Below are positions 1 to 6,430 of a DNA stretch of 10,287 nucleotides, piece by piece (the first letter of the stretch is position 1; the number at the start of each line of letters is the position of its first letter). The DNA comes from an uncultured Mycoplasmatota bacterium (lineage in GTDB: Bacteria > Bacillota_I > Bacilli_A > RF39 > UBA660): assembly GCA_900546245.1 (NCBI GenBank), contig URBY01000039.1, positions 1 through 10,287 on the forward strand, read 5' to 3'. The notes beneath the pieces were generated by a model. The model had not been told where the DNA came from and ran no database searches. It saw nothing but the letters and a program-made list of their open reading frames with translations. The translations under genes were made by a program, and so were the position numbers.

Positions 1-2
1 TT

Positions 3-77
3 AAGAAAAATATGTCTATAGAAGATATATCAGATGTAACTGGTTTAACAATTGAAGAGATAAAAACATTAATGTAA
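3..77 (+). CDS. 3' end of an Rpn / PD-(D/E)XK transposase-like gene (partial)
   Basis: An open frame enters at the left edge and stops at TAA (75-77), giving the last 24 residues of a protein. The visible tail contains MSIEDISDVTGLTIEEI. This resembles the short C-terminal helix-turn-helix-like motif (G/M-S-I-E-x-I-S-x-x-T-G-L-x-x-E-E-I) that ends many Rpn-family recombination-promoting nuclease / putative transposase proteins in Bacillota. The nuclease domain lies outside the window, so the call rests on the tail alone. The same tail is also seen on other short Bacillota proteins. A hairpin follows seven bases after the stop. Confidence 0.5.
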   Translation, partial: KKNMSIEDISDVTGLTIEEIKTLM

Positions 78-83
78 AATATT

Positions 84-118
84 AGGATAGGAATTCAAAA
101 ATTATCTTATCCTTTTTT
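84..118 (+). terminator. Terminator after the left-edge gene
   Basis: AGGATA (84-89) pairs with TATCCT (108-113), and a run of T (113-118) follows. The loop is long and may pair further through its AATT segments. It lies just after the stop at 77 and before the ZIP gene's leader, so it probably separates the two transcripts. Confidence 0.6.
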
Positions 119-128
119 AGTGTCAGGT

Positions 129-148
129 TAATATTCATTTTCATATTA
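129..148. promoter_or_regulatory. Inverted repeat in the ZIP gene leader (possible operator)
   Basis: TAATAT (129-134) and ATATTA (143-148) form a perfect 6-bp inverted repeat with an 8-base centre. The repeat overlaps TATTAT (144-149), the best -10-like box upstream of the ZIP gene. A metal-uptake gene is commonly repressed at such a site. In DNA this AT-rich a short dyad may arise by chance, and it does not match a known Zur, MntR or Fur box that I can name. Confidence 0.25.
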
Positions 149-171
149 TGTATTATGAGGTGAGTTAAAAT

Positions 172-969
172 TTGAATTGGTTTAATAGTTTAAGCCCAGT
201 AATTCAAACATTATTAGCAACAATATTCACTTGGGGAGTAACTGCTTTGGGAGCACTTGTTGTTTGCTTTTTTAAAGAGATGAATAAAAAAGTACTAGAT
301 ACTATTTTGGGATTTAGTGCAGGAGTTATGATTGCATCATCTTTCTGGTCACTTTTATCTCCAGCATTAGATTTGTCATTAGAACTAGGATTTAAAGAAT
401 GGGTACTTCCATCAATTGGTTTTATAATAGGAGGCTTATTTGTACTTTTTTCTGATAGCTTTTTAGACAAAGTATTAAGCATAAGAAAGAAAAAAGAAAA
501 TAATGAATCATTAAAAAGAAGTATATTATTTGTTTCTGCAATTACAATTCATAATATACCAGAAGGAATGGCAATAGGTGTAGCATTTGGAAGTATTGCA
601 AGTTCTAGTGCTAGTATGAACACCGTAGGAGCATTAATGCTTGCACTTGGAATAGGTATACAAAATTTTCCAGAAGGTGCTGCCGTATCACTTCCGCTTA
701 GAAGAGAGGGGTATTCTAGGTTTAGAAGTTTTATGATTGGTCAGGCATCAGCAATAGTAGAACCAATTGCTGCTATTATTGGAGTAATACTTGCAATGAG
801 TATAAAAAGTATACTACCAATTCTTTTATCTTTTGCATCAGGAGCAATGATTGTAGTAGTCGCAAGAGAACTACTTCCTGAAAGTGTAAAAGAAAATAAA
901 AATTTATCAACAATAGGTTTAATAGGTGGATTTGTATTAATGATGATATTAGATGTTGCTTTGGGTTAA
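172..969 (+). CDS. ZIP family metal transporter (zinc/iron-type divalent cation uptake)
   Basis: This is a 265-residue integral membrane protein of the ZIP family, which moves Zn(II) and sometimes Fe(II), Mn(II) or Cd(II) into the cytoplasm. The two signature metal-site helices are clear: HNIPEG (127-132) in TM4 and QNFPEG (164-169) in TM5. A conserved glutamate in SAIVEP (E197) lies in the next helix. This pattern matches the GufA/ZIP11-like branch, which includes the structurally known BbZIP. The cytoplasmic loop at about 104-115 is short and Lys-rich, without the His-rich stretch of many eukaryotic ZIPs. The start is TTG at 172, supported by AGGTGA (158-163) at normal spacing; no in-frame ATG lies nearby. 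The gene stands alone between two terminators. Exact metal choice cannot be read from sequence. Confidence 0.93.
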   Translation: MNWFNSLSPVIQTLLATIFTWGVTALGALVVCFFKEMNKKVLDTILGFSAGVMIASSFWSLLSPALDLSLELGFKEWVLPSIGFIIGGLFVLFSDSFLDKVLSIRKKKENNESLKRSILFVSAITIHNIPEGMAIGVAFGSIASSSASMNTVGALMLALGIGIQNFPEGAAVSLPLRREGYSRFRSFMIGQASAIVEPIAAIIGVILAMSIKSILPILLSFASGAMIVVVARELLPESVKENKNLSTIGLIGGFVLMMILDVALG

Positions 970-993
970 AGATAGAATAATCTATCTTTTTTT
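968..993 (+). terminator. Rho-independent terminator of the ZIP gene
   Basis: AAAGATAG (968-975) pairs perfectly with CTATCTTT (982-989) around a 6-base loop, and a T run continues to 993. The stem begins within the stop codon of the ZIP gene. Confidence 0.88.
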
Positions 994-1055
994 CTTTATT
1001 TTTCCTATTTTTCACCATATTTTACACATAATTAAATTTTATAATGTAGTCATGA

Positions 1056-1502
1056 AATGAAGAAAAAATTGCACAAAATTTAAGATTAAATGCACTAGAT
1101 AAAAGTTTTAATTTTACATGTGTATCCATGGGAAATCCTCATGCAGTAACAATTGTAGATAATGTATCAGATTTTGATGTAAAAAAATATGGTAGTATTT
1201 TAGAAATTAATGAAGTTTTTCCAAATAAAACTAATGTTGAATTTGTAGAGATAAAAGATCCTGAAAATATAAAAATGAGAGTTTGGGAAAGAGGAGCAGG
1301 CGAAACATTAGCGTGTGGTACAGGTGCTTGTGCAAGCGTTGTTGCATGTAATTTAAATGGATTAACTAAAAGAAGTGTTAATGTTGAACTTTTAGGGGGA
1401 AATTTAAATATTGAACTTGGTGAAGATAATCATGTGTATATGACAGGACCTGCAGTAACGGTTTTTGAAGGTGAGTTAAATAATCCACAAGGTAATAAGT
1501 AA
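1056..1502 (+). pseudogene. dapF: Truncated diaminopimelate epimerase (C-terminal half only)
   Basis: DapF converts LL- to meso-diaminopimelate in the lysine and peptidoglycan pathway, using one cysteine from each of two mirror-like domains. Only the second half is present. From ATG 1128 the 124 residues contain SMGNPH-type sequence at the start, PNKTNVEF (32-39), ERGAGET (54-60) and CGTGACAS with the second catalytic Cys63, then MTGPA near the end. The homology continues in frame upstream to about 1056, where TGA (1053-1055) closes it, giving about 148 codons against a usual 270-280. The N-terminal domain with the first catalytic cysteine is not encoded in any frame in the 86 bases back to the ZIP gene. 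No ribosome site precedes ATG 1128. A deletion relic is the simplest reading; the sequence is otherwise well kept, so the loss looks recent. Confidence 0.87.
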
Positions 1503-1529
1503 GCATATCAAAATAAGATATGTTTTTTT
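1501..1529 (+). terminator. Rho-independent terminator after the dapF relic
   Basis: CATATC (1504-1509) pairs with GATATG (1517-1522) around a 7-base loop. The stem can extend outward through a G-T and two A-T pairs, and seven T follow (1523-1529). Confidence 0.8.
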
Positions 1530-1530
1530 A

Positions 1531-1559
1531 TGGAAAAATATTAAAAGATTATGTATAAT
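1531..1559 (+). promoter_or_regulatory. Promoter of tag
   Basis: A perfect -10 box TATAAT (1554-1559) lies 17 bases after a weak -35 box TGGAAA (1531-1536). Transcription should begin near 1566, right at the AGAGG ribosome site (1566-1570), so the leader is very short. Confidence 0.6.
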
Positions 1560-1580
1560 TAATTTAGAGGATTGGTAATT

Positions 1581-2126
1581 ATGAATAGATGTTCTTGGGT
1601 TAATATGAATAATGAGCTTTATATAAAGTATCATGATGAAGAATGGGGAAGAAAAAGTTTTAATGACAATCATTTGTTTGAAATGTTATTACTTGAATCA
1701 TTTCAAGCAGGTCTTTCTTGGGAATGTATACTAAATAAAAGAGAAAATTTTAGAGCAGCCTTTGATAACTTTAATATTGATAAAATAATAAGTTATGATG
1801 AAGAAAAAATAAATAAACTATTAAATAATAAAGGAATAATTAGAAATAAATTAAAAATAATAGTAGCTATTAACAATGCAAAAATATTTAAGAAAATACA
1901 AAAAGAATATGGCTCATTTGGTAATTATATCTGGTCATTTACTAGTAATAAGGTTATATATGAAACAGGTAAAACAAAATCAGAGTTATCAGACAATATA
2001 TCAAAAGATTTAAATAAAAGAGGTATGAAATTCGTTGGAACAATAGTAATATATTCGTATCTTCAAGCAATAGGAATAATTAATTCACATGATAAAGATT
2101 GCTTTTTATATATGGAGGAAAAATGA
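1581..2126 (+). CDS. tag: DNA-3-methyladenine glycosylase I
   Basis: Tag removes 3-methyladenine from alkylated DNA as the first step of base excision repair. The protein is 181 residues, close to the 187 of E. coli Tag. Seen in order: NRCSW at the start, YHDEEWG (17-23), LLLESFQAGLSW (36-47) with the conserved catalytic-region Glu39 and Trp47, then a C-terminal FVGT segment and NSHDKDC. The four zinc ligands of the family are all present as Cys4, His18, His170 and Cys174. I chose ATG 1581 over the in-frame TTG 1572 because AGAGG (1566-1570) is 10 bases from the ATG but only one base from the TTG, and because family members begin at this point. The gene stops at TGA and overlaps the next, broken gene by ATGA. 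Confidence 0.95.
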   Translation: MNRCSWVNMNNELYIKYHDEEWGRKSFNDNHLFEMLLLESFQAGLSWECILNKRENFRAAFDNFNIDKIISYDEEKINKLLNNKGIIRNKLKIIVAINNAKIFKKIQKEYGSFGNYIWSFTSNKVIYETGKTKSELSDNISKDLNKRGMKFVGTIVIYSYLQAIGIINSHDKDCFLYMEEK

Positions 2127-2336
2127 AAAAAGTTATGAAGAAGTTATACTAGAAATAAAAAAGAATATAAAAAATTAATTTATGTTTCAGAAACAGATAA
2201 TTCTAAATCAATGAAATATGAGAATTATAGTACTAAATATGAACTTATTAATAGTTTTGTAAGTCCAATAGTTTTAGGTGCAATTATAATATTTTTATTA
2301 AGAATTTTTTACAAGAAGGTATATAAAGTAGATTAG
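2123..2336 (+). pseudogene. Small membrane-protein gene broken by two one-base shifts in A runs
   Basis: ATG 2123 follows GGAGG (2114-2118) and overlaps the tag stop as ATGA, a normal coupled start. The frame closes at TAG after nine codons. If one A is added to the A6 run at 2126-2131 and one to the A6 run at 2157-2162, a continuous 71-residue reading appears, ending at TAG 2334-2336. It starts MKKSYEEVILEIKKEYKKLI, has a polar middle, and ends with a hydrophobic segment (about 46-64) followed by basic residues, as in a one-pass membrane protein. I do not recognise the family. A terminator sits exactly at its end, which supports a real former or present gene. It could be a decayed gene, a sequencing or assembly error in homopolymers, or a product of -1 slippage. 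Confidence 0.55.
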
Positions 2337-2348
2337 TTCTACTTTTTT
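2325..2348 (+). terminator. Rho-independent terminator of the tag transcript
   Basis: AAAGTAGA (2325-2332) pairs perfectly with TCTACTTT (2338-2345) around a 5-base loop, and T continues to 2348. It overlaps the stop codon of the broken small gene. Confidence 0.88.
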
Positions 2349-2349
2349 A

Positions 2350-2378
2350 TTTACATAATTTATAACGTATGTTATATT
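2350..2378 (+). promoter_or_regulatory. Promoter of the LiaF-like/ABC exporter operon with a 16-bp operator-like dyad
   Basis: TTTACA (2350-2355) and TATATT (2373-2378) are 17 bases apart and form a plausible sigma-A promoter. The spacer holds TATAACGTATGTTATA (2361-2376), a perfect 6-bp inverted repeat around GTAT that also covers half of the -10 box. This is a typical place for a repressor. The regulator is not encoded in the window, and the site is not one I can assign to a family with confidence. The leader would be about 39 bases. Confidence 0.6.
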
Positions 2379-2423
2379 GTAATTAGAATCATAGTATATG
2401 ATATAAAAAAGGAGAGAAATAAT

Positions 2424-3104
2424 ATGAAAAATTTAAAAAGTATAATATGGGGACTTGTTTTGATTACTCTTGGAATAATAATAGGATTAAATGCATTTGA
2501 AATAATTAATTTAGATATATTTTTTGATGGATGGTGGACATTATTTATAATTGTTCCTTGTTTTATTGGTATTATTACAGAAGAAAATAAACTTGAAAAT
2601 ATAATTGGATTAATAATTGGAATAGGATTATTATTATGGAGAAGAGATGTTATAGAAATTGGTATGTTATGGAAACTTATTGTTCCAATAATATTAATAT
2701 TAGTTGGAATATCATGTATATTTAAAGGAAAAATAGATAAAAAAATAGAATCTGAAATACAAAAAATAAATAAAACAAATGATAATAATTATTGTACTGT
2801 TTTTTCTGGTCAAGAAGTTAATTTATCAGATGAAAAATTTGATGGAGCAAACTTAACAAGTGTATTTGGGGGTATTGATTTAGATTTAAGAAATGCAAAA
2901 ATAAATAGTGATACTGTAATAGATGTAAAATGTGTATTTGGTGGAGCAGATATTTTAGTTCCAGATAATGTAAAAGTAAAAATATCATCTTCATCATTCT
3001 TTGGTGGAGTAGATAATAAAAAGAAAAATAAAGATGATCAAAATAAAAAGTATACACTATATATAAAAGCAACTTGTGTATTTGGTGGAGTAGATATTAA
3101 ATAG
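2424..3104 (+). CDS. LiaF-like membrane protein (LiaI/LiaF transmembrane region plus FGG-repeat C-terminal domain)
   Basis: This 226-residue protein has four predicted membrane segments (about 7-25, 37-52, 57-72, 83-100), as in the LiaI-LiaF-like transmembrane region. A short charged linker leads to a C-terminal domain with four FGG turns: VFGGIDLDL (147-155), VFGGADILV (171-179), FFGGVDN (192-198) and VFGGVDIK (219-226). That repeat is the hallmark of LiaF/YvqF-type cell-wall-antibiotic response proteins. LiaF itself holds the LiaSR two-component system off until the envelope is damaged. Here no kinase or regulator is adjacent, and the gene instead heads an ABC exporter operon, ending two bases into the next gene's ribosome site. 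A sensing or regulatory role for the exporter is inference. AGGAG-type ribosome site GGAGAG (2411-2416) supports the ATG. Confidence 0.83.
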   Translation: MKNLKSIIWGLVLITLGIIIGLNAFEIINLDIFFDGWWTLFIIVPCFIGIITEENKLENIIGLIIGIGLLLWRRDVIEIGMLWKLIVPIILILVGISCIFKGKIDKKIESEIQKINKTNDNNYCTVFSGQEVNLSDEKFDGANLTSVFGGIDLDLRNAKINSDTVIDVKCVFGGADILVPDNVKVKISSSSFFGGVDNKKKNKDDQNKKYTLYIKATCVFGGVDIK

Positions 3105-3113
3105 GAGAAAAAA

Positions 3114-4049
3114 ATGGAAAATGTAATAGAAGTTAAAAACTTAACAAAAGAATATAAAAATTTAAAAGCCATAGATAATTTATCCTTTGAAGTAAAAAAG
3201 GGTGAAATTCTTGGACTTTTGGGACCAAATGGTAGTGGTAAAACAACTACAATAAATAGTGTATTATCACTTATAAAAGCAAATGGACAAATAAAAATAT
3301 TTGGTAAAGAAATGAGTCCAGACGCTTATGATATAAAAAGAAAAATAGGTGTAGTATTTCAAGAAATTGCAGTATTTAGTGAATTAACTGTATATGAAAA
3401 CATAGATTATTTTTGTTCACTTTATATAACAGATAAAAATAAAAGAAAAGAATATGTAAATGATGCGATAAAACTAGTAGGGTTAGAAAATTATAAAAAG
3501 TTTTATCCAAAACAGTTATCAGGTGGACTTCTTAGAAGACTTAATATAGCATGTGGCATATCACATAAACCAGAACTTATATTTTTAGATGAACCAACAG
3601 TTGCGGTTGATCCACAAAGTAGAAATAATATATTAGAAGGTATTAAAAAGTTAAGAGATGATGGAGCAAGCATAGTTTATACAACACATTATATGGAAGA
3701 AGTAGAAATATTATGTGATAGAATTATTATTCTAGATAAAGGTAAAATACTTGCTGAAGGAACAAGTGATGAACTTAAAAAACGTGCCAATATAGAAGAA
3801 AAAATAACAGTAGAAATAGATGAAATAAATAATAAAATAATAGAAGAAATTAAAAAATTTAAAACTGTTCATAATATATCACTAAATGAAAAAGTACTAG
3901 TAATTACATATAAAAAAGGCAAAAATAATTTAGGAGAATTAATAGATTTCTTAAAAGAAAATAATGTAAAATATAATAAAATATTCTCAGAAAGACCATC
4001 ACTTAATGATGTATTCTTATTTCTTACAGGTAAGGAACTTAGAGACTAA
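3114..4049 (+). CDS. ABC transporter ATP-binding protein (ABC-2 drug/lipid exporter type)
   Basis: This is the cytoplasmic ATPase that powers the two permeases encoded next. All ATPase elements are intact: Walker A GPNGSGKTT (37-45), Q-loop Gln83, signature LSGG (135-138), Walker B LIFLDEP (155-161), D-loop AVD (164-166) and switch His192. After about residue 225 comes a C-terminal extension ending RPSLNDVFLFLTG, the DUF4162-like tail usual in ATPases of the CcmA/DrrA/YfiL (LnrL) type that serve multidrug or lantibiotic exporters. The start ATG has AGGAG (3103-3107) six bases upstream, overlapping the previous stop. It ends as TAATG, sharing one base with the first permease, so translation is coupled. 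Substrate is unknown; linearmycin-type (LnrLMN) lipid or polyene export is one model. Confidence 0.95.
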   Translation: MENVIEVKNLTKEYKNLKAIDNLSFEVKKGEILGLLGPNGSGKTTTINSVLSLIKANGQIKIFGKEMSPDAYDIKRKIGVVFQEIAVFSELTVYENIDYFCSLYITDKNKRKEYVNDAIKLVGLENYKKFYPKQLSGGLLRRLNIACGISHKPELIFLDEPTVAVDPQSRNNILEGIKKLRDDGASIVYTTHYMEEVEILCDRIIILDKGKILAEGTSDELKKRANIEEKITVEIDEINNKIIEEIKKFKTVHNISLNEKVLVITYKKGKNNLGELIDFLKENNVKYNKIFSERPSLNDVFLFLTGKELRD

Positions 4050-5233
4050 TGTTTATAAATAATTTTAAATATTCATTTAAAGTACTAATAAGAAATAAAG
4101 GATTAATCTTTTGGACATTTGCCTTTCCAATATTACTTGGATTATTCTTTTATCTTGCATTTTCAGATATAGAAAATAAAGAAAATTTTAAACAAATAGA
4201 TATTGCAGTTATAGAAAATAAAGTGTTTCAAAATGATGAATTCTATAAAGAAGCAATAAAAGAGTTAAGTGATAAAAATAATAGTTCAAGAATATTTAAC
4301 ACAAAATATGTAAGTAAAAAAGATGCAGAAGAAAAATTAAAGAATAAAAAAATATCTGGTTATTTAGAATTTACAAATGATAATGTTAATATTACTGTTA
4401 ATTCATCTGGAGTAAATGAAACAATAATAAAGTATGTGGTTTCAGAACTTAAAAGTGATAAAAAAATAATGAATGATTTGGTAAGAAGAGAAGTAATAAA
4501 ATCACAAAATAATAGTTATGATAAAATTATTAATTATGAAGAAATATATAACAATGTTATAAAAATATTAAATGAAGATAATGTAAAATTAAATAATATT
4601 TCAAATAAAAATTTAAGTTATACAATGATAGAATACTATACTTTAATTGCGATGGCATGTTTATATGGAAGTATGCTTTCAATGTATATTACTAATTTTA
4701 AATTAGCAAATATGAATAGTGTTGGAAAAAGAACATCACTATCACCAACAAGTAAAACAAAGTTATTATTAAGTAGTTTACTTTCTAGTTATTTAGTTCA
4801 ATTAATAGGATTAACACTTTTATTTATATTTACAATATTTGTAATAAAGGTAGATTATGGAAATAATTTGCCACTTGTAATAGCACTTTCATTAGTAGGA
4901 TCATTATCTGGACTTACACTTGGAGTATTTGTCGCATCAAAATTTAAAGTGAGTGAAGGAAGTAAGATAGGAATTTTAATATCAGTTATAATGCTTGGAT
5001 CATTCTTATCTGGAATGATGGGAATAACAATGAAATATGTAATTGATAAAAATATTCCTATAATTAATAAGTTAAATCCAGTAAATATGATAACTGATGG
5101 ACTTTATTCATTATATTATTACAATACTTTAGATAGATATTATTTTAATATTATTAGTTTAGTAATATTTTCTATTATTATGATGATACTTTCTATAAAC
5201 TCTTTAAGGAGGCAAAAATATGACAGTATTTAA
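4049..5233 (+). CDS. ABC-2 type transporter permease, first subunit
   Basis: This 394-residue membrane protein has the ABC-2 (YhgE/DrrB/LnrM-like) layout. One N-terminal membrane helix (about 16-40, with the FWTFAFPILLG motif usual after the first amphipathic segment) is followed by a large polar domain (about 41-190) expected outside the membrane. Five more membrane helices follow (about 195-217, 240-268, 274-297, 304-327, 363-383). The start overlaps the ATPase stop (TAATG); AAGGAA (4032-4037) is a weak, distant ribosome site, so re-initiation is likely. The gene ends 14 bases inside the next one. It pairs with a second, differently sequenced permease to make a heterodimeric pore, as in LnrMN/YfiMN exporters. 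Confidence 0.9.
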   Translation: MFINNFKYSFKVLIRNKGLIFWTFAFPILLGLFFYLAFSDIENKENFKQIDIAVIENKVFQNDEFYKEAIKELSDKNNSSRIFNTKYVSKKDAEEKLKNKKISGYLEFTNDNVNITVNSSGVNETIIKYVVSELKSDKKIMNDLVRREVIKSQNNSYDKIINYEEIYNNVIKILNEDNVKLNNISNKNLSYTMIEYYTLIAMACLYGSMLSMYITNFKLANMNSVGKRTSLSPTSKTKLLLSSLLSSYLVQLIGLTLLFIFTIFVIKVDYGNNLPLVIALSLVGSLSGLTLGVFVASKFKVSEGSKIGILISVIMLGSFLSGMMGITMKYVIDKNIPIINKLNPVNMITDGLYSLYYYNTLDRYYFNIISLVIFSIIMMILSINSLRRQKYDSI

Positions 5234-6368
5234 AACATTTTTTAGAATAGTAAATAAACTAAAACCCACAATCATTTTATATACCGCTTTATTAATTATA
5301 TTTGGCGCAGTTAATATGAAAACAAGTGATAATAATATTAATTTTGTAAATAGTAAACCAGATATATTAATAATAAATCAAGATGTTAATAAAGGTCTTA
5401 CTAAGAATCTAATTGATTATATGAAAAAAAATTCTAATATAGTAAAAGTAGAAAATAATGAAGAAAAAATAAATGATTCGCTTTTTTATAGAGAAGTAAG
5501 CTATGTAATATATATTCCAAAAGATTATAGAAAAAATGTACTTTTAGGAAAAAATCCAAAATTAGATATAAAGAAGACAGATGAATATGATGCACATTTA
5601 TCTGAAATGATGTTAAAAAGATATATAAAACTTCAAAATATATATAATGAAGAAGCGGGTAGTGAAGATGAACTTATTACTCTTATAAATGATAATATAA
5701 ATGATGATGTAAATGTTAAAATAACATCAAAAGTAGATACATCAAAAACATATAATATTGCTTACTATTTTAATTTTGCTAGTTATAGTATTTTAGCAAT
5801 TATAATATATATTATATGTTTAGTACTATGTTCATTTAAAGAAGAAAGTATTAGTAAAAGAATTAATATTAGTAGTATAAATTATAAGAGTCATAATAAT
5901 AAAATATTACTCGCAAGTATTGTTTTTTCAAGTATAGTTTGGCTTTTGTTTGTTATTATTGGTGTTACTATAGTTGGTGATATAATGTTTTCTATAAGAG
6001 GATTAATATCAATTATTAATTCATTTATATTTACATTTTGCGCACTTACTTTATCAATTTTAATAAGTTCTATAACTAATAATAAAAATGCAATATCTGG
6101 TATAGTAAATGTAATTGCTCTTGGTTCTGCATTCCTTTGTGGTGCATTTGTACCAGCAGAATATTTACCAAGTTCAGTGCTTAATTTTGCACATATTTTA
6201 CCAGCATATTACTATATAAATTCCAATGATTTATTAAAAAATATTGATGTTATTAATATAAGTAGTATGCATCCTATAATAATAAATATGATAATAATTA
6301 TTATGTTCTCTATATTATTTATTATTTTAAATAATGTAGTAACTAGAAAAAAGAGAAAATCAAATTAA
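5220..6368 (+). CDS. ABC-2 type transporter permease, second subunit
   Basis: This 382-residue permease has the same plan as its neighbour: one N-terminal helix (about 16-33), an extracytoplasmic domain (about 35-178), then five membrane helices (about 179-206, 228-258, 262-285, 292-317, 352-374). The segment FLCGAFVPAEYLP (about 305-317) followed by LPAYYY is typical of the penultimate loop of ABC-2 permeases. Its start lies inside the first permease's end (14-base overlap) with a strong AGGAGG (5207-5212) seven bases upstream, so expression is tightly tied. The two permeases are clearly diverged, which suggests an obligate heterodimer. The gene closes the operon and is followed by a terminator. 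Confidence 0.9.
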   Translation: MTVFKTFFRIVNKLKPTIILYTALLIIFGAVNMKTSDNNINFVNSKPDILIINQDVNKGLTKNLIDYMKKNSNIVKVENNEEKINDSLFYREVSYVIYIPKDYRKNVLLGKNPKLDIKKTDEYDAHLSEMMLKRYIKLQNIYNEEAGSEDELITLINDNINDDVNVKITSKVDTSKTYNIAYYFNFASYSILAIIIYIICLVLCSFKEESISKRINISSINYKSHNNKILLASIVFSSIVWLLFVIIGVTIVGDIMFSIRGLISIINSFIFTFCALTLSILISSITNNKNAISGIVNVIALGSAFLCGAFVPAEYLPSSVLNFAHILPAYYYINSNDLLKNIDVINISSMHPIIINMIIIIMFSILFIILNNVVTRKKRKSN

Positions 6369-6373
6369 AATGA

Positions 6374-6396
6374 GTACTAGAAATAGTACCTTTTTT
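6374..6396 (+). terminator. Rho-independent terminator of the ABC operon (GAAA tetraloop)
   Basis: GTACTA (6374-6379) pairs perfectly with TAGTAC (6384-6389), capped by a stable GAAA tetraloop, and six T follow after one C (6391-6396). It begins six bases after the last stop. Confidence 0.85.
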
Positions 6397-6406
6397 GTTG
6401 TATAAT
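6378..6406 (+). promoter_or_regulatory. Promoter of map, overlapping the upstream terminator
   Basis: TATAAT (6401-6406) is a perfect -10 box. The only 17-base-spaced -35 candidate is TAGAAA (6378-6383), which lies within the upstream terminator hairpin. The leader would be about 18 bases. Confidence 0.55.
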
Positions 6407-6430
6407 ATCTTCTAGAAAAGAGGAATTTTT

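Noticed and set aside
776..1018. Minus-strand open frame opposite the ZIP gene
   Set aside because: It encodes Leu/Lys-rich low-complexity sequence, has no ribosome site, and runs through the ZIP terminator.
1021..1127. Frameshift rather than deletion as the cause of the short dapF
   Set aside because: Only 86 bases separate the ZIP stop from the dapF homology, far too little to hold the missing 125-130 residues in any frame.
1572..1580. TTG start for tag, three codons before ATG 1581
   Set aside because: The ribosome site AGAGG ends one base before the TTG, too close to work, and the ATG gives the standard family start (NRCxW).
1581..2336. Use of TGA as tryptophan (Mollicutes-type code), which would extend tag into the small downstream frame
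   Set aside because: Trp is encoded by TGG in the genes examined, tag ends at the normal family length at TGA 2124-2126, and a second TGA follows four codons later.
2818..3072. Minus-strand open frame rich in Leu, His and Tyr opposite the LiaF-like gene
   Set aside because: It is the antisense image of the AT-rich FGG-repeat coding sequence, with no start signals or recognisable domain.
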